In this document: one piece after another, positions 1-5,804 of the stretch
Layout: each line of letters starts with the position of its first letter
Numbering within the stretch: the first letter of the stretch is position 1
Source: Colimorpha_A sp045593985
GTDB taxonomy: Bacteria > Bacillota > Clostridia > Oscillospirales > CAG-272
Reading direction: 5' to 3'
DNA length: 14,528 nucleotides
Assembly: GCA_045593985.1 (NCBI GenBank)
Contig: JAZNXR010000088.1
Span: 1-14,528 of the forward strand
Program-made: the position numbers and the translations under genes
Notes under the pieces: model-generated
Databases searched by the model: none
The model's input: the letters and a program-made list of their open reading frames with translations, nothing else
What the model was told of the DNA's origin: nothing

Positions 1-172
1 CAAACGTTTCTTTGTAGGGTGCGACGTCCCCGACGCACCGCTGCTCCCGCTCTCATTCTATCCTCGACATAAGGCGAATACTAGACACCGTAGGGCGGGG
101 GCTTGCTCCCGCCGTTTCCAAAGGAATGTAACATTGTTTTCAAACGGACAGTCGAGGACGCCTGTCCCTACC
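1..172 (+). repeat. Long direct repeat R1, copy 1 (may extend left of window)
   Basis: This block is almost identical to 492-664, with one substitution and one single-base indel over about 172 bases. It contains a hairpin with arms GGTGCG (18-23) and CGCACC (34-39), the GGCGGG-type hairpin at 90-113, an AATGTAACATT linker and a GGACAG/CTGTCC hairpin (146-167). Its left edge coincides with the window edge, so the true boundary is not visible. Confidence 0.95.
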
Positions 173-226
173 GCACAAATTTCAAACGCTTCTCGGTAGG
201 GGGCGGCGCCTCGACGCCCCGTTACC

Positions 227-321
227 AAGGAATGTAACATTGTTTTTGTGCGGCGGGAGCAAGCCCCCGCCCTACACCCTCTCAGTCGATTTCATCGACA
301 GATCCCCCAGAGGGGGAGCCA
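227..321 (+). repeat. Direct repeat R2, copy 1
   Basis: A 95-base block repeated at 770-864 with a single mismatch (A302 versus C845). It contains the AATGTAACATT linker, a GGCGGG/CCCGCC hairpin ending CCCTAC (252-275), a GTCGAT/ATCGAC hairpin (285-299) and a CCCCC/GGGGG hairpin (304-317). The mismatch weakens the last stem relative to copy 2. Confidence 0.95.
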
Positions 322-355
322 TAACAGCCTCTCAAATCTCCGCCATACCCTCTTG

Positions 356-420
356 CCTTCCCCTGAGGGGAAGGTGGCATTTGCAGAGCAAATGTCGGAT
401 GAGGTAGGTTGCGAAGCAAC
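356..420 (+). repeat. Three-hairpin intergenic repeat (CCTTCCCC family), member 1
   Basis: Three adjacent hairpins: CCTTCCCC/GGGGAAGG (356-374), CATTTGC/GCAAATG (378-394) and GTTGC/GCAAC (408-420), with CGGATGAGG between the second and third. A related element with the same framework but different inner hairpins lies at 698-762. Conserved outer stem and linker with variable inner stems suggest selection on folding rather than on sequence, which is inference. Confidence 0.8.
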
Positions 421-491
421 CGTGTTCCAAAGTGATGTAACATCGCTTTTTTGCGGGCTGTCGAGGGCGCCAGCCCCTACCGCACAACTTT

Positions 492-664
492 CAAACGTTT
501 CTTTGTAGGGTGCGACGTCCCCGACGCACCGCTGCTCCCGCTCTCATTCTATCCTCGACATAAGGCGAATACTAGACACCGTAGGGCGGGGGCTTGCTCC
601 CGCCGTTTCCGAAAGGAATGTAACATTGTTTTCAAACGGACAGTCGAGGACGACTGTCCCTACC
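492..664 (+). repeat. Long direct repeat R1, copy 2
   Basis: Second copy of the block at 1-172, in the same orientation. It has an extra G at 611, and an A at 653 where copy 1 has C at 161. The A lets the final hairpin form an uninterrupted 9-bp stem, GGACAGTCG (638-646) with CGACTGTCC (651-659), around an AGGA loop; copy 1 has a broken pair there. Confidence 0.95.
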
Positions 665-697
665 AACAACGTGGCAAAGCATCGGGGCGCTGTCTTG

Positions 698-762
698 CCT
701 TCCCCTTGGGGAAGGTGGTTGAGCGAAGCGAAACCGGATGAGGTGTAGGCGGCAACGCCGCC
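698..762 (+). repeat. Three-hairpin intergenic repeat (CCTTCCCC family), member 2
   Basis: Related to 356-420: outer hairpin CCTTCCCC/GGGGAAGG (698-715), a weak middle hairpin flanked by GGTT and AACC (about 717-735), the shared CGGATGAGG linker and a GGCGGC/GCCGCC hairpin (748-762). It occupies the interval between R1 copy 2 and R2 copy 2, where the first block instead has a GTAGGG-type hairpin (about 196-221). Confidence 0.8.
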
Positions 763-769
763 GTTCCCA

Positions 770-864
770 AAGGAATGTAACATTGTTTTTGTGCGGCGGG
801 AGCAAGCCCCCGCCCTACACCCTCTCAGTCGATTTCATCGACAGCTCCCCCAGAGGGGGAGCCA
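770..864 (+). repeat. Direct repeat R2, copy 2
   Basis: Second copy of the block at 227-321, same orientation, one mismatch. Its final hairpin is the intact form, GCTCCCCC pairing with GGGGGAGC around a short AGA loop (844-862). The alternating order R1, R2, R1, R2 suggests that a block of roughly 490-540 bases was duplicated and its interior later changed. Confidence 0.95.
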
Positions 865-897
865 AAGAAACGTAGCGAAGCTTTGCCATGTTGTTAT

Positions 898-944
898 ACC
901 TTCTCCAGCGAGACAGGTGTCAACCGAAGGTTGACGGAGAAGGT
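898..944 (+). repeat. Nested-hairpin repeat with ACCTTCTCC/GGAGAAGGT ends
   Basis: Outer arms ACCTTCTCC (898-906) and GGAGAAGGT (936-944) enclose an inner hairpin GTCAAC/GTTGAC (919-935). The outer arms recur with almost nothing between them at 7938-7959, in the aroB-aroC gap, so the two look like full and minimal members of one family. Confidence 0.8.
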
Positions 945-945
945 G

Positions 946-976
946 TAAAAAACAAGAACGGTTTCCCGTTCTTGTT
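946..976 (-). terminator. Rho-independent terminator of the M23 peptidase gene
   Basis: Read on the minus strand, a perfect 10-bp stem (arms at 967-976 and 951-960, loop 961-966) is followed by a run of T (complement of A947-A950). It begins 15 bases beyond the stop codon of the M23 gene, as expected for an intrinsic terminator. Confidence 0.9.
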
Positions 977-991
977 AATTAAACATTATTC

Positions 992-2521
992 TCACTGCCA
1001 AGGCTTCTTCGAAGGAAGATACTTAAAGGGATCGACAGGCTTGCCGTTTATACGAACCTCGAAATGGAGATGCGGGCCGGTAACTCGTCCGGTGATTCCC
1101 ATTTTTCCGATCGGCTGACCTTTATAAACCTTGTCTCCAACCTTAACATCAATTCTGTCAAGGTGCGCATATCTCGTTTCAACGCCGCTTTCATGAGCGA
1201 TCTTAACGATAAGACCGTAGGTTCCCTCTTCCGCAGCAAACACTACAACGCCGCCGTCAGCTGCATAAACCGTCGTTCCACGCTTCGCAGCAATATCAAG
1301 AGCATTGTGATAAGTTCCCGCCGCATCAAGTCCGCTACGGTTTTCGCCGAATACGGAGGTAATTACAAATTTCTCAATAACCGGCCACATAAACTGACCT
1401 GTCGGATTCGTAGCAGGATACTTCTTCGTACCGACAAGCTGAATGCAGGGCGTAGGCTGGCAAACGACCTCGGACGATATAAGCGTCTTCGATACCTCAA
1501 CGCCGTTCACATAAGCGATTTCGTATACGTTCTCGGCAATTCCGTTTTCACCCGCCTGCTTAATTCCGGTTTCTCCGACAAAAAGCTCGTCGGTCTCAAC
1601 CTTGATGGTTTCAAAGGGGACTATTTCGGAATAGGTCTCGTGAACGCAGGTCTTGTATTCGATAGTAGAATTAAGCACGCCGAGGTTGAAGGAGAAGTCG
1701 AAGTTAGGAACCTCTGCCTCTGCCTCGTTTTTAAGCATACCGAATGCAAAGTTCTTATCTGCATAAAGGAACTCAAGTGAGCCGTTTGCAGTAACTCTGT
1801 TTGAGGAATCGCCACCTTCAGACTCGACATCGTGATCCTCTACGTTAAGGATAGCACGGCAAAGCGTTTCGGGCTTCACAACCCTGTCAGCACGGCAGAT
1901 CTTCGAGGTGATCGTAAAATCAGTGGTAAGCTCGACCGAATCGGCAGCCTCGTTCTTTTCGAGGATGCTGTCGAATATGTGCTGCTTAAAATGTTCAATT
2001 ACACGTTCAGCATCAGCGTATGTAGCGCAGAAGCCGATCTCGATATCCTTCATGGAAATGCTGTAAGCACGAACATAGTCGTTAAGGCATTCATTATAAA
2101 GAATTTCAGCACAGCCGCTTGCATTAACTCGCTTTGCGGAAGAAAGTGTAAAGGAACAGGTTATCTTCTTATTTGTTCTGTCGGAAATTTTGTTTTCAAC
2201 GTGAAGCTTTTCAAGAATCGCAAGCGCCTCATTGAACTCCTTGCGGCTTCCGACCTTACATACAGCAACGCCGTCAACGTAAACAACGCCGGAGGTCGCC
2301 GCCGAAACTATCATAACGGTAGAGGTGAGAAGAATAGCAAAAGCAGAAACCGCCGCGATGATCTTGCCGCTGCGCTTCTTCATGCTTTCACGAATGAAAG
2401 CGAAGCTCTTTTTCGCCGCTTCTGCCGTAAAAGCACCGAGCTTTTTCGCCTTGTCGCCTATAAAAGCAAGACACTTTTTCAGTCCGATATTCACTTTTGC
2501 GAGCATGGCGCGGAAGTCCAT
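992..2521 (-). CDS. Membrane-anchored G5 domain / M23 family peptidoglycan endopeptidase
   Basis: A 509-residue protein predicted to cut peptide cross-links of the cell wall outside the membrane. Residues 1-50 are a Lys/Ala-rich cytoplasmic tail, about 53-75 a single membrane-spanning helix (signal anchor), about 80-290 an unassigned extracellular region, about 295-366 a G5 domain (VGETGIKQ, YVNGVEVS, LVGTKK), and about 395-500 the LytM/M23 domain. Zinc ligands H405, D409 (HNALD) and H486, and the catalytic histidines H453 (YAHLD) and H484 (HLH), are all present, so it should be active. I chose the ATG at 2521 because AAAGGAG lies ten bases upstream; the in-frame ATG at 2551 precedes that site. 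The gene has its own promoter and terminator. The tail carries an exact 11-residue repeat (see findings). The substrate bond is unknown. Confidence 0.93.
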   Translation of the reverse strand: MDFRAMLAKVNIGLKKCLAFIGDKAKKLGAFTAEAAKKSFAFIRESMKKRSGKIIAAVSAFAILLTSTVMIVSAATSGVVYVDGVAVCKVGSRKEFNEALAILEKLHVENKISDRTNKKITCSFTLSSAKRVNASGCAEILYNECLNDYVRAYSISMKDIEIGFCATYADAERVIEHFKQHIFDSILEKNEAADSVELTTDFTITSKICRADRVVKPETLCRAILNVEDHDVESEGGDSSNRVTANGSLEFLYADKNFAFGMLKNEAEAEVPNFDFSFNLGVLNSTIEYKTCVHETYSEIVPFETIKVETDELFVGETGIKQAGENGIAENVYEIAYVNGVEVSKTLISSEVVCQPTPCIQLVGTKKYPATNPTGQFMWPVIEKFVITSVFGENRSGLDAAGTYHNALDIAAKRGTTVYAADGGVVVFAAEEGTYGLIVKIAHESGVETRYAHLDRIDVKVGDKVYKGQPIGKMGITGRVTGPHLHFEVRINGKPVDPFKYLPSKKPWQ

Positions 2522-2574
2522 TTCGGTGGCTCTCCTTTCATAGAAATTCAATTCGCCAATTTAACCCAAATATC

Positions 2575-2603
2575 ATTCTAACACAAAAATTTCAACAAAT
2601 CAA
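2575..2603 (-). promoter_or_regulatory. Promoter of the M23 peptidase gene
   Basis: On the minus strand, -35 TTGATT (2603-2598), a 17-base spacer and -10 TAGAAT (2580-2575) preceded by TGT, giving an extended -10. Transcription would start near 2568, leaving a leader of about 47 bases that contains the AAAGGAG site. Confidence 0.7.
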
Positions 2604-2825
2604 GAGATTTTTGTCATTTCCACCAATTTGACAGTATTTGCCAGCACATTTTGGTCTTTTTTATGCGTTTTGTTGAAAGATAAGCTTCATTTTAAGCCCA
2701 AAAATGAAATTTCTCCGTCGCGCTTTTTGCTACTGACATTATATGCATACGGAGCATTTGTGACCGCTTCGTCGTTATCGAAGCGGTTTTTCGAGCCTTT
2801 AAATCCGCAAAATCGGAAACCGCAC
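2604..2825. other. Gene-free AT-rich spacer between the M23 and rsmI units
   Basis: No credible coding frame. Besides the terminator-like hairpin at 2763-2791, I see an inverted repeat TTCATTTT (2686-2693) / AAAATGAA (2701-2708), a short inverted repeat TGTCA/TGACA (2612-2633) just upstream of the M23 promoter, and an isolated TTGACA (2628-2633, plus strand) with no convincing -10 at the right distance. Confidence 0.6.
2763..2791 (+). terminator. Terminator-like hairpin on the plus strand, no partner gene
   Basis: A perfect 9-bp stem, ACCGCTTCG (2763-2771) with CGAAGCGGT (2779-2787), loop TCGTTAT, followed on the plus strand by TTTT. On the minus strand no T-run follows. Every annotated gene within 2.7 kb is on the minus strand, so no known transcript explains it. 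Confidence 0.6.
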
Positions 2826-2857
2826 AAAAAAAGAACGGCGGTCTGCCGCCGTTCTTT
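2826..2857 (-). terminator. Rho-independent terminator of the aminotransferase-yabB-rsmI unit
   Basis: A perfect 12-bp stem (2830-2841 with 2846-2857, loop of four) followed on the minus strand by a T-run from A2829-A2826. The proximal arm includes two bases of the rsmI TAA stop codon (2856-2858), so there is no spacer between gene end and terminator. Confidence 0.9.
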
Positions 2858-3725
2858 ATTTGTTCTCGTAATTTAAGAATTCCTTATACACCGCATTTTT
2901 CGGCAAACCGCGATCCTTTGCCACGGCCTTTACAGCCGACATTTTGTCAAGTCCCATCTTCTCTACATAGTAAAGAACGTGCTCGGGCAGAGTCATTTCC
3001 ATCCAGAAAGCGTCGGTGTTCTCCTTGCGCCCGTCAACAACTATGACGAACTCGCCCCTCGGCTCGTTCTTTTCAAAGTGTTCAAGAGCCTCACCGAATG
3101 TAAGACGAAGGATCTCCTCGTTTCTCTTGGTAAGCTCACGGCAAAAAGCCGCCTTGCGGTCATATCCGAACGCCTCGGCCATCATTTTAACAGCCTCGCA
3201 TAGGCGATGAGGCGCCTCGTAGAAAATTATGCTTCTATCCTCGGCGGAAAGCGTGTTGAGCCTTTCCCTTTTCGCTCCGTCCTTGCCCTCAAGGAATCCC
3301 TCAAAGACGAATCTTCTCGTAGAAAGCCCCGATAGAGCAAGCGCATTCACCGCCGCACAAGCGCCGGGAACCGAAACGACCTTTATTCCGTTTTCGGCGC
3401 AAAGACGAACGAGATCCTCGCCGGGATCGCTGATGGCAGGTGTTCCCGCATCGGTCACAAGCGCACAGCTTTCGCCGCCCTTAAGCCGAGAAAGAATCAT
3501 TTCTCCCGCCGCACGCTTGGTATGCTCCTCATACGTCACACAGGGCTTTTTGATCTCGTAAGCAGAAAGCAGCTTTGCAGTCACTCTCGTATCCTCTGCG
3601 GCGATAAAATCGACCTCGCTTAAAGTCTTGACCGCGCGAAAGGTCATATCGTCAAGATTTCCTATCGGCGTAGCAACGAGATATAAGGTCGAAGGCAGAA
3701 TTTTATTTTTTTCGGTATCGGACAT
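2856..3725 (-). CDS. rsmI: 16S rRNA (cytidine-1402-2'-O)-methyltransferase RsmI
   Basis: A 289-residue protein of the tetrapyrrole-methylase (SAM-dependent) fold that 2'-O-methylates C1402 in the 16S rRNA decoding centre. The RsmI signatures appear in order: ATPIGNLDD (18-26), AAEDTR (42-47), VTDAGTPAISDPG (90-102), the VPGACAAVNALALSGL loop (119-134), FEGFL (141-145), YEAPHR (169-174), CRELTK (195-200) and RGEFVIVV (223-230). Its length is normal for the family. The ATG at 3725 has AAAGGA seven bases upstream, inside the last codons of the preceding methyltransferase gene, whose stop lies only four bases before this start; translation is probably coupled. A yabB gene just upstream of rsmI (yabC) matches a known Bacillus arrangement, which supports both calls. 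Confidence 0.97.
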   Translation of the reverse strand: MSDTEKNKILPSTLYLVATPIGNLDDMTFRAVKTLSEVDFIAAEDTRVTAKLLSAYEIKKPCVTYEEHTKRAAGEMILSRLKGGESCALVTDAGTPAISDPGEDLVRLCAENGIKVVSVPGACAAVNALALSGLSTRRFVFEGFLEGKDGAKRERLNTLSAEDRSIIFYEAPHRLCEAVKMMAEAFGYDRKAAFCRELTKRNEEILRLTFGEALEHFEKNEPRGEFVIVVDGRKENTDAFWMEMTLPEHVLYYVEKMGLDKMSAVKAVAKDRGLPKNAVYKEFLNYENK

Positions 3726-3729
3726 AATT

Positions 3730-4464
3730 TTATCCTTTCAGCCAATTTCCGTTTTCATAAATATAAGCGCAGTCATCGCTCTCATTTCCCTTTTCGTCGG
3801 TCAACATAAGCGGTCGCATAACGGTAACTCCGCTTTTGCCTCCCTTTTTAGCCGAAATCAAGACAAGACACGGCGCATGGCTTGCGCTCTGGTGAACGAA
3901 GCAAATGCTTTTCGGCTCAAGCCTGCTCTCCCGAAGCGCACAAATGAGGTCTGTAAGCCGATCGGGACGGTAAACGACGTATGCATCTCCGCCGAATTTC
4001 AGCATTCCCGAAGCGGCGGCACAAAGCTCGGTTATATCTCCGTTCAGCTCGTGACGGGCGGCATATTTGCCGTCGTCCTCGTTGCGCTTGCCGTCACCGA
4101 CCTTCATGTAAGGCGGATTCATAAACACCGCATCACATTCAGTCTTAAAGTCCCTCGCATCGGTATAAACAGCCTCGATAGTGCCGTCCAAACCGTTCAA
4201 AGCGGCATTTCGCTCGGTGAGCGAAGCATAATATTCCTGAACCTCAAGTGCAAAAATTTTTTTAAATTTCCCACGCTGTGCAAGAAGCAGCGAGATTATC
4301 CCGCTTCCGCTTCCGATCTCTGCGGCAATACCGCTTTTTTTCGCCTTGATAAAGGCCGAAAGCAAAAATGCATCGGTGCCGTAGGTCAGTCCTTTTTTGT
4401 TCTGGATCAGCTTGATTCCGTCATTAACCTCTGTCAAGCTCTCGTTAATAAAAAGCTCCGTCAT
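3730..4464 (-). CDS. yabB: YabB/TrmN6-like tRNA N6-adenine methyltransferase
   Basis: A 244-residue class I SAM-dependent methyltransferase. The SAM-binding loop is EIGSGSG (49-55), and the NPPY motif (116-119), typical of enzymes methylating exocyclic amino groups of adenine or cytosine in nucleic acids, is intact. The opening LTYGTDAFLLSAF region (26-38) matches the YabB/YfiC family; E. coli YfiC (TrmN6) makes m6A37 in tRNA1(Val). The exact target here is therefore a family-based inference. The ATG overlaps the aminotransferase stop as ATGA (4464-4461), and I see no well-placed independent ribosome site, so it is probably translated by coupling. It lies directly upstream of rsmI in the same transcript, grouping two RNA methyltransferases. 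Confidence 0.9.
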   Translation of the reverse strand: MTELFINESLTEVNDGIKLIQNKKGLTYGTDAFLLSAFIKAKKSGIAAEIGSGSGIISLLLAQRGKFKKIFALEVQEYYASLTERNAALNGLDGTIEAVYTDARDFKTECDAVFMNPPYMKVGDGKRNEDDGKYAARHELNGDITELCAAASGMLKFGGDAYVVYRPDRLTDLICALRESRLEPKSICFVHQSASHAPCLVLISAKKGGKSGVTVMRPLMLTDEKGNESDDCAYIYENGNWLKG

Positions 4465-5645
4465 GAAAACAGATCTATCGCCTTACCAAAGGCAGGAAGC
4501 GAACGTCTTACCGTTTCCTCCGAAACGCAGTAAGAAATTCTCAAATATCCGGGACAGCCAAATCCGTCACCGGGAACGAGAAGAAGCCCAAGCTCCTTCG
4601 CCTTTTCGCTGAATTTCACAGCATCACCGCCGGGAGCCTCAACAAAGAGATAAAAAGCTCCGTCGGGAATGACACAGCGATAACCCATAACCGTCAGCGC
4701 GGCATAAAGATTATCCCGATTTTTTCTGTAAACCGAGAGGTCGCTGACCTCGGATGCGCAGGAAGCAACGACCTTCTGCATAAAGGTAGGCGCGCAAACG
4801 TAGCCGAGCGATCTTCCTGCTCCGCAGACAGCATAATAAAGCTCGTCAATATCGCTTATTCCGTCGGGAAGCGCGATATATCCGATTCGCTCACCGGGAA
4901 GCGAAAACGACTTCGAGTAGGAATAGCAGATCACCGTATCGGGATAAATATCGGGAATATAAGTGACCTTTTTGCCGTAGGTAAGCTCACGGTAGGGCTC
5001 GTCGGAAATTATATAGATCGGATGACCGTATTCCTTCGACTTCTTCATAAGCAGCTCGGCAAGCAAAGTCAATGCCTTTTCGCTGTAAATAACGCCTGAA
5101 GGATTGTTCGGGGAATTTATAATAATTCCCTGCGTTCTTTCGGTAATGAGCGCTTCGATTTTCGGAATATTCAATTCAAAATTAACGGTATCAGCCTCCG
5201 AAACAAGAAGCCTTCCGCCGTTGCTTTCGACAAAAACCCTGTACTCGGGGAAGAAGGGAGCCTGAACGATGATCTCGTTGTTTTCCCCCGAAACAAGGGC
5301 GCGAATCGTGATACAAAGAGAGGCGGCCGCACCGCAGGTCATATATATCCTTTCGGGCGAGATCCTGGCGCCGTAGCGAGAGGACAGATCATCGGCAACG
5401 GCACGCCGGGTGGCAATATCGCCCTGCGCAGAGGAATATCCGTGGAGAGCGCAAGGCTCGCTTTCCGCCAAGATCCTCTCCATCTCGGATAAAACTCTTT
5501 TCGGAGGAGGAGTCGAGGGATTTCCGAGGCTGAAATCGTAGACGTTTTCCTCACCGACCTCACCCTTCAGCCTTCTTCCGTATTCAAAAAGCTCTCTGAT
5601 CTTCGAAGGAGCAGAGCCGAGCTTATACATTTCGTTATTTAGCAT
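4461..5645 (-). CDS. PLP-dependent class I/II aminotransferase
   Basis: A 394-residue fold-type I aminotransferase. K245 in SYSKSFSLPGERIGY is the PLP Schiff-base lysine. D215 in SDEPY should contact the pyridine nitrogen, NNPSG (180-184) is the usual PLP-side loop, and R369 in YLRISY should bind the substrate carboxylate. The length fits aspartate/aromatic aminotransferases (AspC/AatA group). Specificity cannot be read from sequence alone. Transcription diverges from the aromatic operon across a 159-base gap, so a role in transaminating phenylpyruvate, 4-hydroxyphenylpyruvate or prephenate is plausible but inferred; aspartate or another substrate is equally possible. The ATG at 5645 has AGGCGG eight bases upstream; an internal ATG at codon 6 is the alternative. 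It is the first gene of the unit ending with rsmI. Confidence 0.93.
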   Translation of the reverse strand: MLNNEMYKLGSAPSKIRELFEYGRRLKGEVGEENVYDFSLGNPSTPPPKRVLSEMERILAESEPCALHGYSSAQGDIATRRAVADDLSSRYGARISPERIYMTCGAAASLCITIRALVSGENNEIIVQAPFFPEYRVFVESNGGRLLVSEADTVNFELNIPKIEALITERTQGIIINSPNNPSGVIYSEKALTLLAELLMKKSKEYGHPIYIISDEPYRELTYGKKVTYIPDIYPDTVICYSYSKSFSLPGERIGYIALPDGISDIDELYYAVCGAGRSLGYVCAPTFMQKVVASCASEVSDLSVYRKNRDNLYAALTVMGYRCVIPDGAFYLFVEAPGGDAVKFSEKAKELGLLLVPGDGFGCPGYLRISYCVSEETVRRSLPAFGKAIDLFS

Positions 5646-5677
5646 AAAAACATCCGCCTAAACCGTTTGATAGAAAT

Positions 5678-5706
5678 ATAATATCACGTTTTTAACTGTC
5701 CGTCAA
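5678..5706 (-). promoter_or_regulatory. Promoter of the aminotransferase-yabB-rsmI unit
   Basis: On the minus strand, -35 TTGACG (5706-5701), a 17-base spacer and -10 TATTAT (5683-5678). The start should fall near 5671, giving a leader of about 26 bases. Its -35 box lies about 20 bases from the -35 of the opposing pheA promoter. Confidence 0.85.
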
Positions 5707-5725
5707 TAAAAATTGCTTTATCCTA

Positions 5726-5754
5726 TTGAAATTACCCGACAATTGTTATATAAT
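5726..5754 (+). promoter_or_regulatory. Promoter of the pheA-aroBC-aroEK-aroA operon
   Basis: -35 TTGAAA (5726-5731), exactly 17 bases, and a consensus -10 TATAAT (5749-5754). The predicted start is near 5761, giving a leader of about 43 bases with GGAGG (5795-5799) before the ATG at 5805. The leader is too short for a T-box or peptide attenuator, so control, if any, would act at initiation or on enzyme activity. Confidence 0.9.
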
Positions 5755-5765
5755 ACAATATTATA
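5749..5765. promoter_or_regulatory. Palindrome over the pheA -10 box and start site (possible operator)
   Basis: TATAATA (5749-5755) and TATTATA (5759-5765) form a perfect 7-bp inverted repeat around CAA, covering the -10 box and the predicted start. The location is right for a repressor site. Because the sequence is entirely A/T apart from one base, chance is a serious alternative. Confidence 0.35.
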
Positions 5766-5804
5766 GGAAAATTTTTTCAAAAACAGCCCGATTCGGAGGC
5801 AATA

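Larger units (their letters stand above)
1..950. repeat. Gene-free composite array of hairpin-forming intergenic repeats
   Basis: I see no credible gene in these roughly 950 bases; open frames here are short, overlap on both strands and run through the repeats. The stretch is a mosaic of short palindromic modules, many ending in CCCTAC or beginning with GTAGGG. They are separated by a recurring linker built around AATGTAACATT (near 118-140, 225-246, 427-450 in a variant form, 609-632 and 767-790). A second linker, ACCGCACAA then TTTCAAACG, joins a CCCTAC end to a GTAGGG start at about 171-198 and 479-509; the window opens inside another copy of it. Such palindromes resemble REP/MITE-like intergenic repeats of gut Clostridia. 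No transposase is present, and function is unknown. Confidence 0.85.

Noticed and set aside
58..783. Several open frames of 60-96 codons on both strands within the left repeat array
   Set aside because: They run through hairpin repeats, overlap each other on both strands, lack ribosome sites and encode no recognisable domain. Peptides such as AGASPRPT come from the GGCGGG repeat itself.
1..950. CRISPR array
   Set aside because: The repeats are irregular in spacing and size, several different palindromes are mixed, intervals are themselves repeated rather than unique, and no cas gene is present.
1..950. Insertion sequence or integron remnant
   Set aside because: No transposase or integrase fragment in any frame, and no terminal inverted repeats bounding a larger unit were seen.
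888..1118. A 76-codon plus-strand frame spanning the 898-944 repeat, the M23 terminator and the M23 C-terminus
   Set aside because: It crosses a repeat and a terminator, is antisense to a real gene and has no family resemblance.
2522..2551. Upstream ATG giving the M23 protein ten extra residues
   Set aside because: The AAAGGAG ribosome site lies inside this extension, so the ATG at 2521 is the better start.
1064..2581. Long plus-strand frames of 238 and 249 codons opposite the M23 gene
   Set aside because: They are antisense shadows of a well-supported peptidase gene and show no domain of their own.
2628..2656. Plus-strand promoter starting from the consensus TTGACA at 2628-2633
   Set aside because: No acceptable -10 hexamer occurs 16-18 bases downstream.
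5761..5804. T-box riboswitch or leader-peptide attenuator ahead of pheA
   Set aside because: Only about 43 bases separate the predicted start from the ATG, with no T-box sequence, no terminator hairpin and no small leader frame rich in Phe or Tyr codons.
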